From NCBI RefSeq assembly GCF_019966515.1, contig NZ_JAIMIB010000007.1, positions 124,001 through 188,000 on the forward strand: DNA of 64,000 bases. The letters run 5' to 3'. How positions within the stretch are numbered: position 1 is the stretch's first letter; each line of letters opens with the position of its first letter. Shown here in pieces: positions 34,851-42,986 of the stretch. Made by a program: the position numbers and the translations under genes. This stretch comes from Roseovarius aestuarii. GTDB taxonomy: Bacteria; Pseudomonadota; Alphaproteobacteria; Rhodobacterales; Rhodobacteraceae. Below the pieces are notes generated by a model. It searched no databases and was not told where the DNA came from. It saw nothing but the letters and a program-made list of their open reading frames with translations.

Positions 34851-35609
34851 TCAGTCCTGTCTCGCCAATGCCAACACGTCCTCAATGGAGCTTTCGATCA
34901 GCGCTAAAGCGACGGGGTCGGAAAACCGGTGATCGGCGCCATCGACGAGGGTCAGACGCATATCGGACCCCTCGGCGTGATCAAGCAGCCGCAATGCAAC
35001 CGACATGTCCACATCGGCATCTGCCGTGCCCTGCAAAAACCGGACGGGGAATGGAAGTGGCAGAGGATCGCGCAAAACCAGGCTGTTGCGGCCATCTTCG
35101 ATCAGGCGCCGGGTGATGACATACGGCTCACCATAATCGCTTGGCAGTGAAATCCGGCCTTTTGCCATCATCTCGGAGCGCTGCGCGTCATCGAAGCCCG
35201 CCCACATCGAATCCTCCGTAAAATCGGGGGCCGCCGCAATGGTGACCATCCCGGCCACCCGCTCGGGCATGGCGCGCGCGGTTAACAGAGAAATCCAGCC
35301 CCCCATGGAGGACCCTACAAGAACCTGTGGCCCGCTGGACAACGCCCCAACCGCGGCGGCGGCATCCGCGGCCCAGTCGCCGATCGACCCTTCGGTAAAA
35401 TCACCCGAGGATTGCCCATGCCCGGAATAGTCGAAACGCAAGTATGCCCGGCCTGTCCGACGCGCCCAATCTTCCAGATAGACCGCCTTGGTGCCCTGCA
35501 TGTCCGAAACGAACCCACCCATAAACACCACGCCGGGTGCGTCCCCGGCAATTTGGTGATAGGCGATGCTGCGCCCGGAAGCCGTTTCCAGAAAGTCGGG
35601 TTGTGCCAT
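34851..35609 (-). CDS. Alpha/beta hydrolase, ABHD10-like
   Basis: A 252-residue alpha/beta hydrolase. Features: oxyanion region FMGGFVSDMQGTKA, RFDYSGHGQSSGDF, nucleophile elbow VGSSMGGW, aspartate in GTADADVDMSVALRL and histidine in GADHRFSD. FxSDMxGTKA and SGHGxSxG are shared with the ABHD10 group of acyl-protein or acyl-glucuronide thioesterases. First gene of the leftward three-gene group. Confidence 0.88.
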   Translation of the reverse strand: MAQPDFLETASGRSIAYHQIAGDAPGVVFMGGFVSDMQGTKAVYLEDWARRTGRAYLRFDYSGHGQSSGDFTEGSIGDWAADAAAAVGALSSGPQVLVGSSMGGWISLLTARAMPERVAGMVTIAAAPDFTEDSMWAGFDDAQRSEMMAKGRISLPSDYGEPYVITRRLIEDGRNSLVLRDPLPLPFPVRFLQGTADADVDMSVALRLLDHAEGSDMRLTLVDGADHRFSDPVALALIESSIEDVLALARQD

Positions 35610-35708
35610 ATCCTGTCCCCTGAACCGAAATTTCGTCAGAGCGACTTGGACGCATCACCGGGAAAGAATCAACCCGGCAATTACAGGCAGTACTGGCCGC
35701 AGGTCAGA

Positions 35709-35903
35709 TCAGCTGATTGAGCCTAGAACGTTTTCGATACGCCGCAGCAGACCATCGCGCCCCGTGCTGACGCCTTGCCATGGCAATTGCGGTATTACGG
35801 CTGTTACCGGTGATGCCGGCTCGCTCCAGGATGCGACTGGCTCGTCCCGCTCATCCGCGTCGCCGCGCTCATACGTACGGTTTTCTTGCTGTTCATAAAC
35901 CAT
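35709..35903 (-). CDS. Possible 64-residue hypothetical protein
   Basis: A short leftward frame beginning MVYEQQENRTYERGDADERDE and ending LLRRIENVLGSIS. The N-terminal half is very polar and probably disordered; the last 15 residues could form an amphipathic helix. A GAGAA sits upstream of the ATG. No family recognised; it may be a real small protein. Confidence 0.4.
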   Translation of the reverse strand: MVYEQQENRTYERGDADERDEPVASWSEPASPVTAVIPQLPWQGVSTGRDGLLRRIENVLGSIS

Positions 35904-36087
35904 CGGTTCATTTCTCGTGACATCGACACTTTTTCAGCGCTTTTATAGGGGCGCTCAACGGCACATTAACCATCTAGATTTCGATTGAAAATACCTTTTT
36001 GTTTCAGGCTGTTACAGTATATTTTCGTATACTTTAGCGCACAAGTGCATACCTTCCAGCCGCAACAGAGCAGTTCAATACCCTGAA

Positions 36088-36120
36088 AATAAAAAAGCCG
36101 GGATGCGATACCCCGGCTCT
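36088..36120 (-). terminator. Rho-independent terminator of the 82-residue protein gene
   Basis: Minus-strand arms AGCCGGG and CCCGGCT with an eight- to nine-base loop, followed by TTTTTATTTT. It lies 25 bases after the stop at 36143. Confidence 0.88.
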
Positions 36121-36142
36121 TCGTAATCCGCTGCGACCGCGA

Positions 36143-36391
36143 TCAGCCGCCGATATAGGCCCCGGCTCGCGGGCGATAGAACACTTTCTGATTATGCAAA
36201 CGGCCCAGCAAATCTTGTATCTGCCTCAACGTTTCGTCGCAATCCTGCCCCGGGCGGAAAGTTTCATTCTGCCGCTTCTCGCTACTGACAAGGCGGCTCG
36301 ACAAATCCTGTCCGGAATTCTGCAATGCCGCTTCGATCAGTTCGACATCCTCAACCGATAGTTCGAAATTCACGTTATACGACGTCATCAT
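36143..36391 (-). CDS. Small conserved-looking protein of unknown function
   Basis: An 82-residue polar protein (MMTSYNVNFELSVEDVELIEAALQN ... VFYRPRAGAYIGG). GAAGGAG precedes the ATG, and a strong terminator follows, so it is a well-defined single-gene unit. The one cysteine (GQDCDETLRQIQDLLGRLH) lies in the predicted helical part. No membrane or signal segment; family not recognised. Confidence 0.72.
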   Translation of the reverse strand: MMTSYNVNFELSVEDVELIEAALQNSGQDLSSRLVSSEKRQNETFRPGQDCDETLRQIQDLLGRLHNQKVFYRPRAGAYIGG

Positions 36392-36753
36392 AAGCTCCTT
36401 CTCAGTCTCTGCAGCGTCCCGGTTTTGCGACCAGCATTAGGCCCAAAGATACGCATGCCGGATGGCATGTCCACTAGAATTATATAAATGCGTCAATATG
36501 TTACGGGATATCTATGTATACGGCGGCGCACAAATACGGGATACTATCGCACACCCAAAATGAGTATCGCTGCCCCTTCAACCGCTTAGCAGATTCATTA
36601 AGATGAGATAGCAGAAGCGCACGCCACCTTTTTGGGCAGCAAGAAACCGCGTAAGGCTTGACTTGGCATTCCGCTCAAGTCACATAGGCGCCCTGTAAAT
36701 AACCCGCAACCGGGCGTTCCGTGGGCGCCAAACCGACGAGGAGCTTAAGGCCG
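36392..36753 (+). other. Intergenic and thrS leader region
   Basis: About 360 relatively AT-rich bases without a coding frame. Near thrS it contains an inverted repeat TGACTTG-N10-CAAGTCA (36659-36682) whose left arm overlaps a TTGACT -35-like hexamer, and a long-range stem GGCGCCC (36687-36693) with GGGCGCC (36723-36729) enclosing a CCCG-CAAC-CGGG hairpin. Confidence 0.5.
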
Positions 36754-38700
36754 ATGGCCCAGATTTCCCTTACCTTTCCCGATGGCAATGCACGTTCTTA
36801 TGACGCCGGCATCACCCCTGCCGCCATTGCCGCCGATATCTCAACTTCGCTGGCGAAAAAGGCGATTTCCGCGACCGTGGATGGTCAACACTGGGACCTG
36901 CAATGGCCCATCGAAAGGGATGCGGAAATCAGCATCCATACGATGAAGGACGAAGTACAGGCGAATGAGCTGATCCGCCACGATCTGGCCCATGTCATGG
37001 CGCGTGCGGTGCAGGAAATTTGGCCCGATGTAAAAGTCACAATCGGACCGGTCATTGAAAACGGCTGGTACTATGACTTCGACCGCGCCGAGCCCTTCAC
37101 GCCCGAAGATCTGGGGCTGATCGAGAAGAAGATGAAAGAGATCATCAATCTTCGCGACGAGGTCAGAACCGAGATCTGGGAGCGCGCCCGCGCGATCAAG
37201 CACTACGAGGATGCAGGCGAGCCCTTTAAGGTCGAACTGATTGAAGCGATCCCCGGAGATGAACCGCTTCGCATGTATTGGCATGGGCATTGGCAAGACC
37301 TGTGCCGCGGTCCGCATCTGCAACATACCGGGCAGCTGCCCGCCGACGCCTTCAAACTGATGAGCGTCGCCGGCGCCTATTGGCGCGGCGATTCCAAACG
37401 ACCGATGTTGCAGCGCATCTATGGTGTCGCGTTCACCGGCAAGGAAAAGCTCAAAGCCTATCTGACTTTCCTCGAAGAGGCGGAAAAGCGCGATCACCGC
37501 CGCTTGGGTCGTGAGATGCAACTGTTCCATTTTCAGGAAGAAGCCCCCGGCATGGTGTTCTGGCACCCCAATGGCTGGACGATCTACCGCGCGCTCGAAG
37601 ATTACATGCGTCGCAAGCTGACCAAGGCCGGATACCAGGAGATCAAGACCCCGCAAGTGGTTGACCGCAAACTCTGGGAAGCCTCGGGCCACTGGGATAA
37701 ATACCGTGAAAACATGTACATCACGGAGATCGACGAAGAGCACGCCAACGAAAAACGCACCAATGCGCTCAAGCCGATGAACTGCCCTTGCCACGTTCAG
37801 ATTTTCAATCAGGGCCTGAAATCCTATCGCGATCTGCCCCTGCGTCTGGCGGAATTTGGTTCGTGCCACCGATACGAAGCGCATGGTGCGCTGCACGGGC
37901 TGATGCGGGTACGCGGGTTCACGCAGGATGACGCGCATATCTTCTGCACCGAAGATCAGATCGAAGAAGAGACCTCGAAATTCATCGACCTTCTGTCGGA
38001 TATCTACCGCGATGCGGGGTTCTCAAGCTTCGACATCAAGCTGAGCACGCGCCCCGAGGTGCGGGTCGGATCGGACGAAGTGTGGGACAAGGCGGAAGAA
38101 GCGCTGGAAAAAGCAATCCTGAGCGTGCGCAACGATTACGAGGTCGATCCCGGCGAAGGCGCCTTCTACGGTCCGAAACTGGATTTCAAACTGACCGATG
38201 CCATCGGGCGTGAATGGCAATGCGGCACCTTCCAGGCGGATTTCAACCTGCCCGACCGGCTGGACGCGTCCTACATCGGTGCGGATGGCGAAAAACACCG
38301 CCCCGTTATGTTGCACCGTGCGATCCTCGGCAGTTTTGAACGCTTCCTCGGCATCATGCTCGAAAACTATTCCGGCAAACTACCCTTCTGGCTGGCCCCG
38401 CACCAGGTAGTCGTCGCCTCCATCGTCACAGAGGCAAACGACTATGCGCAGAAAGTGGTTGATACGTTAACCGCTGCGGGCATCCGAGCCGAGGCCGACC
38501 TGCGCAATGAGAAGATCAACTACAAAGTGCGCGAACATTCGGTTGGCAAAGTGCCGGTCATTCTGGCCTGCGGCATGAAGGAAATTGAGAACGATACTGT
38601 CTCGGTTCGACGCCTGGGACAGAAACAAACCAGCGTTGAGCCGCTTGATACTGTTACAATTGAACTGGCCCGCGAGGCGACGCCCCCCGACTTGCTGTAA
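36754..38700 (+). CDS. thrS: Threonyl-tRNA synthetase
   Basis: A 648-residue class II synthetase of normal length: TGS domain (1-62, [15 protein letters not shown]), editing/SAD domain ([32 protein letters not shown]), catalytic core with motif 2 [31 protein letters not shown], zinc ligand in MNCPCHV and motif 3 [17 protein letters not shown], then the anticodon-binding domain (from about 545). Start at 36754 has GAGGAG about 11 bases upstream. A structured leader precedes it. Confidence 0.97.
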   Translation: MAQISLTFPDGNARSYDAGITPAAIAADISTSLAKKAISATVDGQHWDLQWPIERDAEISIHTMKDEVQANELIRHDLAHVMARAVQEIWPDVKVTIGPVIENGWYYDFDRAEPFTPEDLGLIEKKMKEIINLRDEVRTEIWERARAIKHYEDAGEPFKVELIEAIPGDEPLRMYWHGHWQDLCRGPHLQHTGQLPADAFKLMSVAGAYWRGDSKRPMLQRIYGVAFTGKEKLKAYLTFLEEAEKRDHRRLGREMQLFHFQEEAPGMVFWHPNGWTIYRALEDYMRRKLTKAGYQEIKTPQVVDRKLWEASGHWDKYRENMYITEIDEEHANEKRTNALKPMNCPCHVQIFNQGLKSYRDLPLRLAEFGSCHRYEAHGALHGLMRVRGFTQDDAHIFCTEDQIEEETSKFIDLLSDIYRDAGFSSFDIKLSTRPEVRVGSDEVWDKAEEALEKAILSVRNDYEVDPGEGAFYGPKLDFKLTDAIGREWQCGTFQADFNLPDRLDASYIGADGEKHRPVMLHRAILGSFERFLGIMLENYSGKLPFWLAPHQVVVASIVTEANDYAQKVVDTLTAAGIRAEADLRNEKINYKVREHSVGKVPVILACGMKEIENDTVSVRRLGQKQTSVEPLDTVTIELAREATPPDLL

Positions 38701-38714
38701 CAAACACCCGTTTC

Positions 38715-38755
38715 CTCGGCCGGAAGCTGTAACATTACACAAGCTTTCGGCCGAG
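38715..38755 (+). terminator. Terminator hairpin of thrS
   Basis: A 14-bp stem, CTCGGCCGGAAGCT with AGCTTTCGGCCGAG (one G-T pair), with a 13-base loop, followed by a T-rich tail (TTTCTCTATTTTCC). It separates thrS from the bufferin operon. Confidence 0.75.
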
Positions 38756-38881
38756 AGCTTTCTCTATTTTCCTTTATAATCATAAAGTTGCGCAACCCTA
38801 TCGGCTTCACGCGTCCTGACACGCCCGTGTCTAACGATGTCGTGAGTGGTTTTCTGCCCACCTCCGCAATTATGTTCTACC

Positions 38882-38925
38882 TATCGCCGCCACGGCGATA
38901 AGATGAACCCGTCGCCAAACGCGAC
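38882..38925 (+). promoter_or_regulatory. Two hairpins in the bufferin operon leader
   Basis: TATCGCCG-CCA-CGGCGATA (38882-38900), then GTCGC-CAAAC-GCGAC (38911-38925). Both lie within 75 bases of the bufA start. They could be RNA structures or a protein-binding palindrome; no clear sigma-70 promoter was found next to them. Confidence 0.4.
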
Positions 38926-38954
38926 GTGATGTAACTGATTAGGGAGCTTCCCGA

Positions 38955-39257
38955 ATGTCGAAGATGATGAAAACCGTAGCCATTGCTGGCGCAGTCACCG
39001 CAGCTATCGCAGCTCAGGCCACTAGCGTAAGCGCAGCTGGAAAAGAAAAGTGCTATGGCGTTGCTCTGGCAGGCGAAAACGGCTGCAAAGCCGGTGCAGG
39101 CACCACCTGTGCAGGCACCTCGACCGTCGATTACCAAGGCAATGCCTGGACGCTTGTTGACGCGGGTACCTGTGCCGAGATTGAACTGCCTGCAACGGCA
39201 GACGGCACTCCACGTCAAGGTTCGCTGGAAGAGCTGAGCCGCGACCTGCCGTCCTAA
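38955..39257 (+). CDS. bufA1: Bufferin-family metallophore precursor (BufA1, DUF2282)
   Basis: A 100-residue precursor. A Sec signal peptide ([24 protein letters not shown]) with cleavage near residue 27 leads to a mature part with exactly four cysteines: EKCYG, NGCKAG, TTCAG, GTCAE. This is the pattern of DUF2282 bufferins, in which the two central cysteines become thiooxazole rings and the peptide binds copper in the periplasm. AGGGAG precedes the ATG. It heads an operon with the modifying enzyme; a strong hairpin follows the gene, which would leave precursor mRNA in excess. Copper binding is known for the family and inferred here. Confidence 0.93.
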   Translation: MSKMMKTVAIAGAVTAAIAAQATSVSAAGKEKCYGVALAGENGCKAGAGTTCAGTSTVDYQGNAWTLVDAGTCAEIELPATADGTPRQGSLEELSRDLPS

Positions 39258-39265
39258 CCAAACCC

Positions 39266-39296
39266 GGGATGCGCATAGGATGAACATGCGCATCCC
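39266..39296 (+). terminator. Intercistronic hairpin between bufA1 and bufB1
   Basis: Perfect 11-bp stem, GGGATGCGCAT with ATGCGCATCCC, nine-base loop. The following bases are CCCTTCC rather than a T tract, so it is more likely an mRNA 3' stabiliser or partial terminator than a full stop. It begins nine bases after the bufA1 stop. Confidence 0.7.
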
Positions 39297-39331
39297 CCCT
39301 TCCGCTTCCGACCTGACTGAAAGCAATCGTC

Positions 39332-40189
39332 ATGCTGGATAACTCACCGAAATTCCCTGCCCTTCCTGCTGCGCCGGGAGTGGGATACAAACCGCAGCAT
39401 TTTAGCGATATCCTGAATGATGCCGCACCGGTGGAATGGTTGGAGATCCATGCCGAAAACTATATGGGTGATGGCGGTCGCCCGATTGCGCAGCTTCGCC
39501 ATCTGTCAGAGCAGTTTGCAATTTCCGTGCACGGCGTCGGCCTTAGCATTGGTGGTGAAACGGAGCTTGATGCGGATCATCTCGCCCGTCTCAAGCATAT
39601 CTGCAACTGGCTGCAACCAGAGAGTTTTTCGGAACATCTGGCGTGGTCCACCCATGACAGCCACTTCCTGAATGATCTGCTACCCCTGCCCTATACCAAG
39701 GCCACCCTCTCCCGTGTTGCCGATCACATTGATCAGGTGCAAGAGGTCGTTGGCCGCCAGATGCTGCTGGAAAACCCCTCAAGCTATCTGGCCTTTGACG
39801 AAAGTACCTATGCCGAGACCGAGTTCCTCGACGAGGTAGCCAAACGCACCGGCTGTGGCCTGTTGCTGGATGTGAACAACGTCTTTGTCTCGGCCACGAA
39901 CCTACAGATCGACCCTTACGCCTATATCGATGCCTTTCCGCTGGCCCGCGTCGGCGAGATACATCTGGGCGGACATGATGAGGAAACCGATGACCACGGA
40001 GCGCCACTGCTGATCGACAGTCATGGACGCGAAGTCGCCGATCCGGTCTGGACCTTGCTGGACTACACGCTGGAAAGATCCGGTGTTCGCCCCATCCTGA
40101 TCGAGTGGGATGCAAATATCCCCGAATGGGCTGAACTGGCGGCAGAAGCCGAACGCGCGGCCAATGCACTTCAGAAAGTGCCAGCATGA
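39332..40189 (+). CDS. bufB1: MNIO-family bufferin-modifying enzyme (BufB, DUF692)
   Basis: A 285-residue TIM-barrel enzyme of the DUF692 family, now called multinuclear non-heme iron-dependent oxidative (MNIO) enzymes. Conserved ligand motifs are visible: WLEIHAENYM, SVHGVGLSIGG, SEHLAWS, LLENPSSY, LLLDVNNVFVS, EIHLGGHDEE, IDSHGREV, LIEWDANIP. The enzyme converts cysteines of the BufA precursor into thiooxazole heterocycles in the cytoplasm before export. It overlaps the next gene by four bases. Confidence 0.94.
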   Translation: MLDNSPKFPALPAAPGVGYKPQHFSDILNDAAPVEWLEIHAENYMGDGGRPIAQLRHLSEQFAISVHGVGLSIGGETELDADHLARLKHICNWLQPESFSEHLAWSTHDSHFLNDLLPLPYTKATLSRVADHIDQVQEVVGRQMLLENPSSYLAFDESTYAETEFLDEVAKRTGCGLLLDVNNVFVSATNLQIDPYAYIDAFPLARVGEIHLGGHDEETDDHGAPLLIDSHGREVADPVWTLLDYTLERSGVRPILIEWDANIPEWAELAAEAERAANALQKVPA

Positions 40190-40944
40190 ATGTTTCACAA
40201 ACAACGTTCCACACGGCTTTGCTGGACCCTTCGCAAGCCGTACCCGGCGGGTTGAGCGACGGGTTGGGCCAGCCTGCGGGCAGCCGGTTTTCAGTTTATC
40301 GCAATAATGTCGCCGTTAGCCTGACGGAGGCGCTGGAGTTGAGCTTCCCAGCCATCGCAAAGTTACTGGGCGAGCAGAATTTCAAGGGGCTGTCGGGTAT
40401 CTTCCTGCGCCAGCATCCACCCGAAACGCCGATCATGATGCAATATGGTGCGGCCTTCCCCGATTTTCTGGCCGGAATCGAGCAGCTCTCCCATATCGGC
40501 TATCTGCCCGACGTTGCCCGGCTGGAACAAGCTGTGCGGGTCTCGTATCACTCTGCAGATGCGACCCCAATCGACCCTGAAGACCTCCAGGCTTTGGCGC
40601 CGGACGCGCTTGCATCGGCTCGGTTCGACCTTGCGCCATCCGTGCGGCTTGTCCGCTCTTCCTGGCCGATCCATCAGATATGGGCCTATAATCTTGAAGA
40701 CGGCGCGCCCAAGCCAACCGGTGGTGCGCAGGACGTACTTATCCATCGGCCGGAATTCGACCCCGAAGTGATCCCTATCTCACCGGGAACGGCAGATTTT
40801 ATCGCCGCGATGATGCGGGGAGAAATGCTGGCGGATGCCAACGAGAGCGCGCAGGCCGCACATGACACCTTCGATCTGTCGCAAGCCCTTGGCCTTCTGC
40901 TGTCAGCCCAGGCCATCACACACATAACTACTGGAGATGATTGA
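40186..40944 (+). CDS. bufC1: MNIO partner protein (BufC, DUF2063)
   Basis: A 252-residue protein with the DUF2063 N-terminal domain (FHTALLDPSQAVPGGLSD ... FSVYRNNVAVSLTEALELSFPAIAKLLGEQNFKGLSGIFLRQHPPETP), older descriptions of which call it a putative DNA-binding domain. In bufferin and related MNIO systems this partner binds the precursor and hands it to the enzyme. The C-terminal half (about 110-250) is beta-rich. Overlaps at both ends (ATGA with bufB1; one base with the DoxX gene) show tight coupling. Confidence 0.92.
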   Translation: MNVSQTTFHTALLDPSQAVPGGLSDGLGQPAGSRFSVYRNNVAVSLTEALELSFPAIAKLLGEQNFKGLSGIFLRQHPPETPIMMQYGAAFPDFLAGIEQLSHIGYLPDVARLEQAVRVSYHSADATPIDPEDLQALAPDALASARFDLAPSVRLVRSSWPIHQIWAYNLEDGAPKPTGGAQDVLIHRPEFDPEVIPISPGTADFIAAMMRGEMLADANESAQAAHDTFDLSQALGLLLSAQAITHITTGDD

Positions 40945-41510
40945 TGTACGCGCTGATTTCCTTGCATGATGCCGTGTTCGGTCGACTTGAACGCGCAAGC
41001 TGGTTGTTACCGACACTCGCGCGCTTTCTCTTTGCCGCGCTCTTCCTGTTCTATTTCTGGGTCTCCGGCGCCACCAAACTGGGCGATGGCTTTCTTGGCC
41101 TCTTCAGCCCATCCTTCAACGCATATGCCCAGATTTTCCCTAAGGCGATGGAAGCGGCGAACTATGATGCAGCGGAACTGTCAATCTTTCACACGCTGGT
41201 TGTTCTGGCCGGTACCTATGCCGAATTCCTGCTGCCGCTGTTGATCGTTATCGGGTTATTCAGCCGTCTGGCTGCGCTTGGTATGATCGGATTTATCGCA
41301 GTGCAGACTCTGACAGACCTCTACGGCCACGGTGTGATCAATGAGGCGGCGTCGGTCGGAGCATGGTTCGACAAGATGCCGGACGCGATCATCATGGATC
41401 AGCGGGCGCTGTGGATTTTCCTGCTGTTGGTGATCGTTTTCAAAGGGGCAGGCCCGATTTCAGTGGACCGCGTGCTCGCCAACAACGCCGAGCCTAAAAA
41501 TGAGCTTTAG
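40944..41510 (+). CDS. DoxX-family membrane protein of the bufferin operon
   Basis: A 188-residue protein with four membrane segments (about 20-45, 77-100, 105-125, 150-168) and the DoxX pattern (LPTLARFLFAALFLFYFWVSGATKLGD; GTYAEFLLPLLIVIGLFSRLAALGMIGFIAVQ). ATG at 40944 with CTGGAGA upstream is preferred to TTG at 40941. DoxX proteins regularly accompany bufABC; a redox or quinone-linked role is suspected but not shown. Its 3' end overlaps the convergent gene by 17 bases. Confidence 0.9.
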   Translation: MYALISLHDAVFGRLERASWLLPTLARFLFAALFLFYFWVSGATKLGDGFLGLFSPSFNAYAQIFPKAMEAANYDAAELSIFHTLVVLAGTYAEFLLPLLIVIGLFSRLAALGMIGFIAVQTLTDLYGHGVINEAASVGAWFDKMPDAIIMDQRALWIFLLLVIVFKGAGPISVDRVLANNAEPKNEL

Positions 41511-41862
41511 GCTCATCCGGTTTTCCGGCTGCAACGGCCAGCAGTCCGCCCAGCAGGGTAAACCCGATGGGGAACATGGTGAAGACACTGAAACCGAAGG
41601 CATAATACATCAGCCCGGCTGAGATCAGCATCAACATTCCCCCCCATAAAGCACGTGCACTGGCCATGGCACCACCAGCGATGGCCAGCACGGGGGACAG
41701 GAAGCTGGCAATGCGGATCAAATCCACGTTGTCCACCTGATGGGCAAGGCCATCGATCTCGCCGAACCGCTCGATCGCCTCGGTATATCCATAGCCGAAA
41801 AAACCGACGAACATGGCAAAAACACCGCCAATGATACCCAGAACAAGTGCCGCATTACGCAT
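41494..41862 (-). CDS. Four-helix membrane protein of unknown function
   Basis: A 122-residue hydrophobic protein with four membrane segments (about 4-24, 49-68, 70-88, 91-112) and glycine-rich helices (LGIIGGVFAMFVGFFGYG). It resembles DUF4064-like or small cotranslocated membrane proteins, without a firm match by eye. GGAGGG precedes the ATG. Its stop lies inside the 3' end of the DoxX gene on the other strand. Confidence 0.8.
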   Translation of the reverse strand: MRNAALVLGIIGGVFAMFVGFFGYGYTEAIERFGEIDGLAHQVDNVDLIRIASFLSPVLAIAGGAMASARALWGGMLMLISAGLMYYAFGFSVFTMFPIGFTLLGGLLAVAAGKPDEPKAHF

Positions 41863-41907
41863 CAGTACCCTCCAACTTACGAGATGCAGATAGGCATTCC
41901 TGCCAGT

Positions 41908-42222
41908 TTATCCAAGTAGGGCGGCCTCAACCTCGGCATTCCAACCCAGATATAGCTGACCATGCTGCTCAATCAGAGGGCGCTTCATTAGCGTCGGATG
42001 CTCTGTCAGCAGGTCAAGCGGTGCGGTGGCGCGATCTGCATCACTTAGTCCACGCCAGGTTGTAGAGCGGGTATTGAGAAGTGCTACACCAAAAGTCGCA
42101 TAGGCGGATTTCAGCACGCTTTGGGGCACGCCATCGGCGCGGACATCACGCAGTTCAGCATCAGGAAATGATTTCAATGCCTTACGGCAGGAATCGCAAT
42201 TTTTGAGACCATAAATAACCAT
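41908..42222 (-). CDS. ArsC/Spx-family thioredoxin-fold protein
   Basis: A 104-residue protein beginning [17 protein letters not shown] with a CxxC at C9/C12, the ArsC/Spx/MgsR active-site position. It continues [14 protein letters not shown] and [21 protein letters not shown], typical of the YffB branch. GGGGGGA precedes the ATG at 42222. YffB-like proteins are glutathione-dependent thiol reductases; arsenate reduction is less likely without an ars neighbourhood. Confidence 0.88.
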   Translation of the reverse strand: MVIYGLKNCDSCRKALKSFPDAELRDVRADGVPQSVLKSAYATFGVALLNTRSTTWRGLSDADRATAPLDLLTEHPTLMKRPLIEQHGQLYLGWNAEVEAALLG

Positions 42223-42387
42223 CGTTCCCCCCGGTATTTTCCACCTTCCATAACGATCGGTAACGCAAAGGTCACGGGGTTTCACTTGCTTTTTGCAGGG
42301 GCCATGCAATCATCGGTAGCGCGGCGGCACATTCGCCGCATGGCCCGGCATATTCCCGGGGACTGGAAGTCAAGAAGGAGAAGCGGC

Positions 42388-42594
42388 ATGCCTACCGGCA
42401 CCGTGAAATGGTTCAATACAACAAAGGGTTTCGGCTTTATCGAACCCGAAGATGGCGGCAAGGATGTCTTTGTGCATATCTCGGCCGTCGAACGCTCCGG
42501 CCTGACAGGGCTGGCTGACAATCAAAAGGTTTCTTATGAGCTTCAGGATGGGCGCGACGGGCGTCAAATGGCTGGCGATCTCAAGCTGCTCTGA
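42388..42594 (+). CDS. cspA: Cold-shock domain protein
   Basis: A 68-residue single OB-fold protein, [24 protein letters not shown], with RNP1 (KGFGFI) and RNP2 (VFVHIS) intact. AAGGAG precedes the ATG by 10 bases. It binds single-stranded RNA and DNA. As a stand-alone gene it is probably controlled through its own leader; no obvious cold box was found. Confidence 0.95.
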   Translation: MPTGTVKWFNTTKGFGFIEPEDGGKDVFVHISAVERSGLTGLADNQKVSYELQDGRDGRQMAGDLKLL

Positions 42595-42986
42595 CTGCGC
42601 AACATCGTATTTGTTATAAAATCATGGCCTTCGCCCGGGTAACAACCTGCGGCGCAGGCTACTATGCCGGATGACTGCGGTGACCAGCGGCCCAGCGCGC
42701 TTGTTTTTTGCCTTCCTCTCTGAAAGTCTGATTGATTTGGTTTTGCTGAATGGGTGATCCGATATCGCCCATGTGCCCGCCGGGTCGGTTATGTTTTCGA
42801 CGGTTTCCACCGCCGCGCCCTGGATTCGCGAGAGTAGGTCGGAAAATCTGTGAGGAACGGCTCGGGAATACCCGTTTCAGGCCGAAATCACAGCGGAACT
42901 GAGGGCTTTGGCCGGTTAGTATTGAGATAGCGTTGAAACTTCTGCAAAAAGGGTAAATGATTTAAGTTCCCGCAAAAGGAGTTTTC
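42595..42986. other. Intergenic region before the Mrp operon
   Basis: About 390 bases between cspA and mrpA. No frame with a convincing start was seen on either strand, and no strong terminator for cspA. It must contain the Mrp operon promoter, but no clear -35/-10 pair stands out. Confidence 0.55.

Noticed and set aside
38931-38954. GTAACT-N15-CGAA resembling an ECF sigma promoter before bufA1
   Set aside because: The implied transcription start would fall inside the bufA1 coding region, and the interval holds its ribosome binding site.
42622-42810. Leftward 62-codon frame between cspA and mrpA
   Set aside because: No ribosome binding site and low-quality composition; nothing supports translation.
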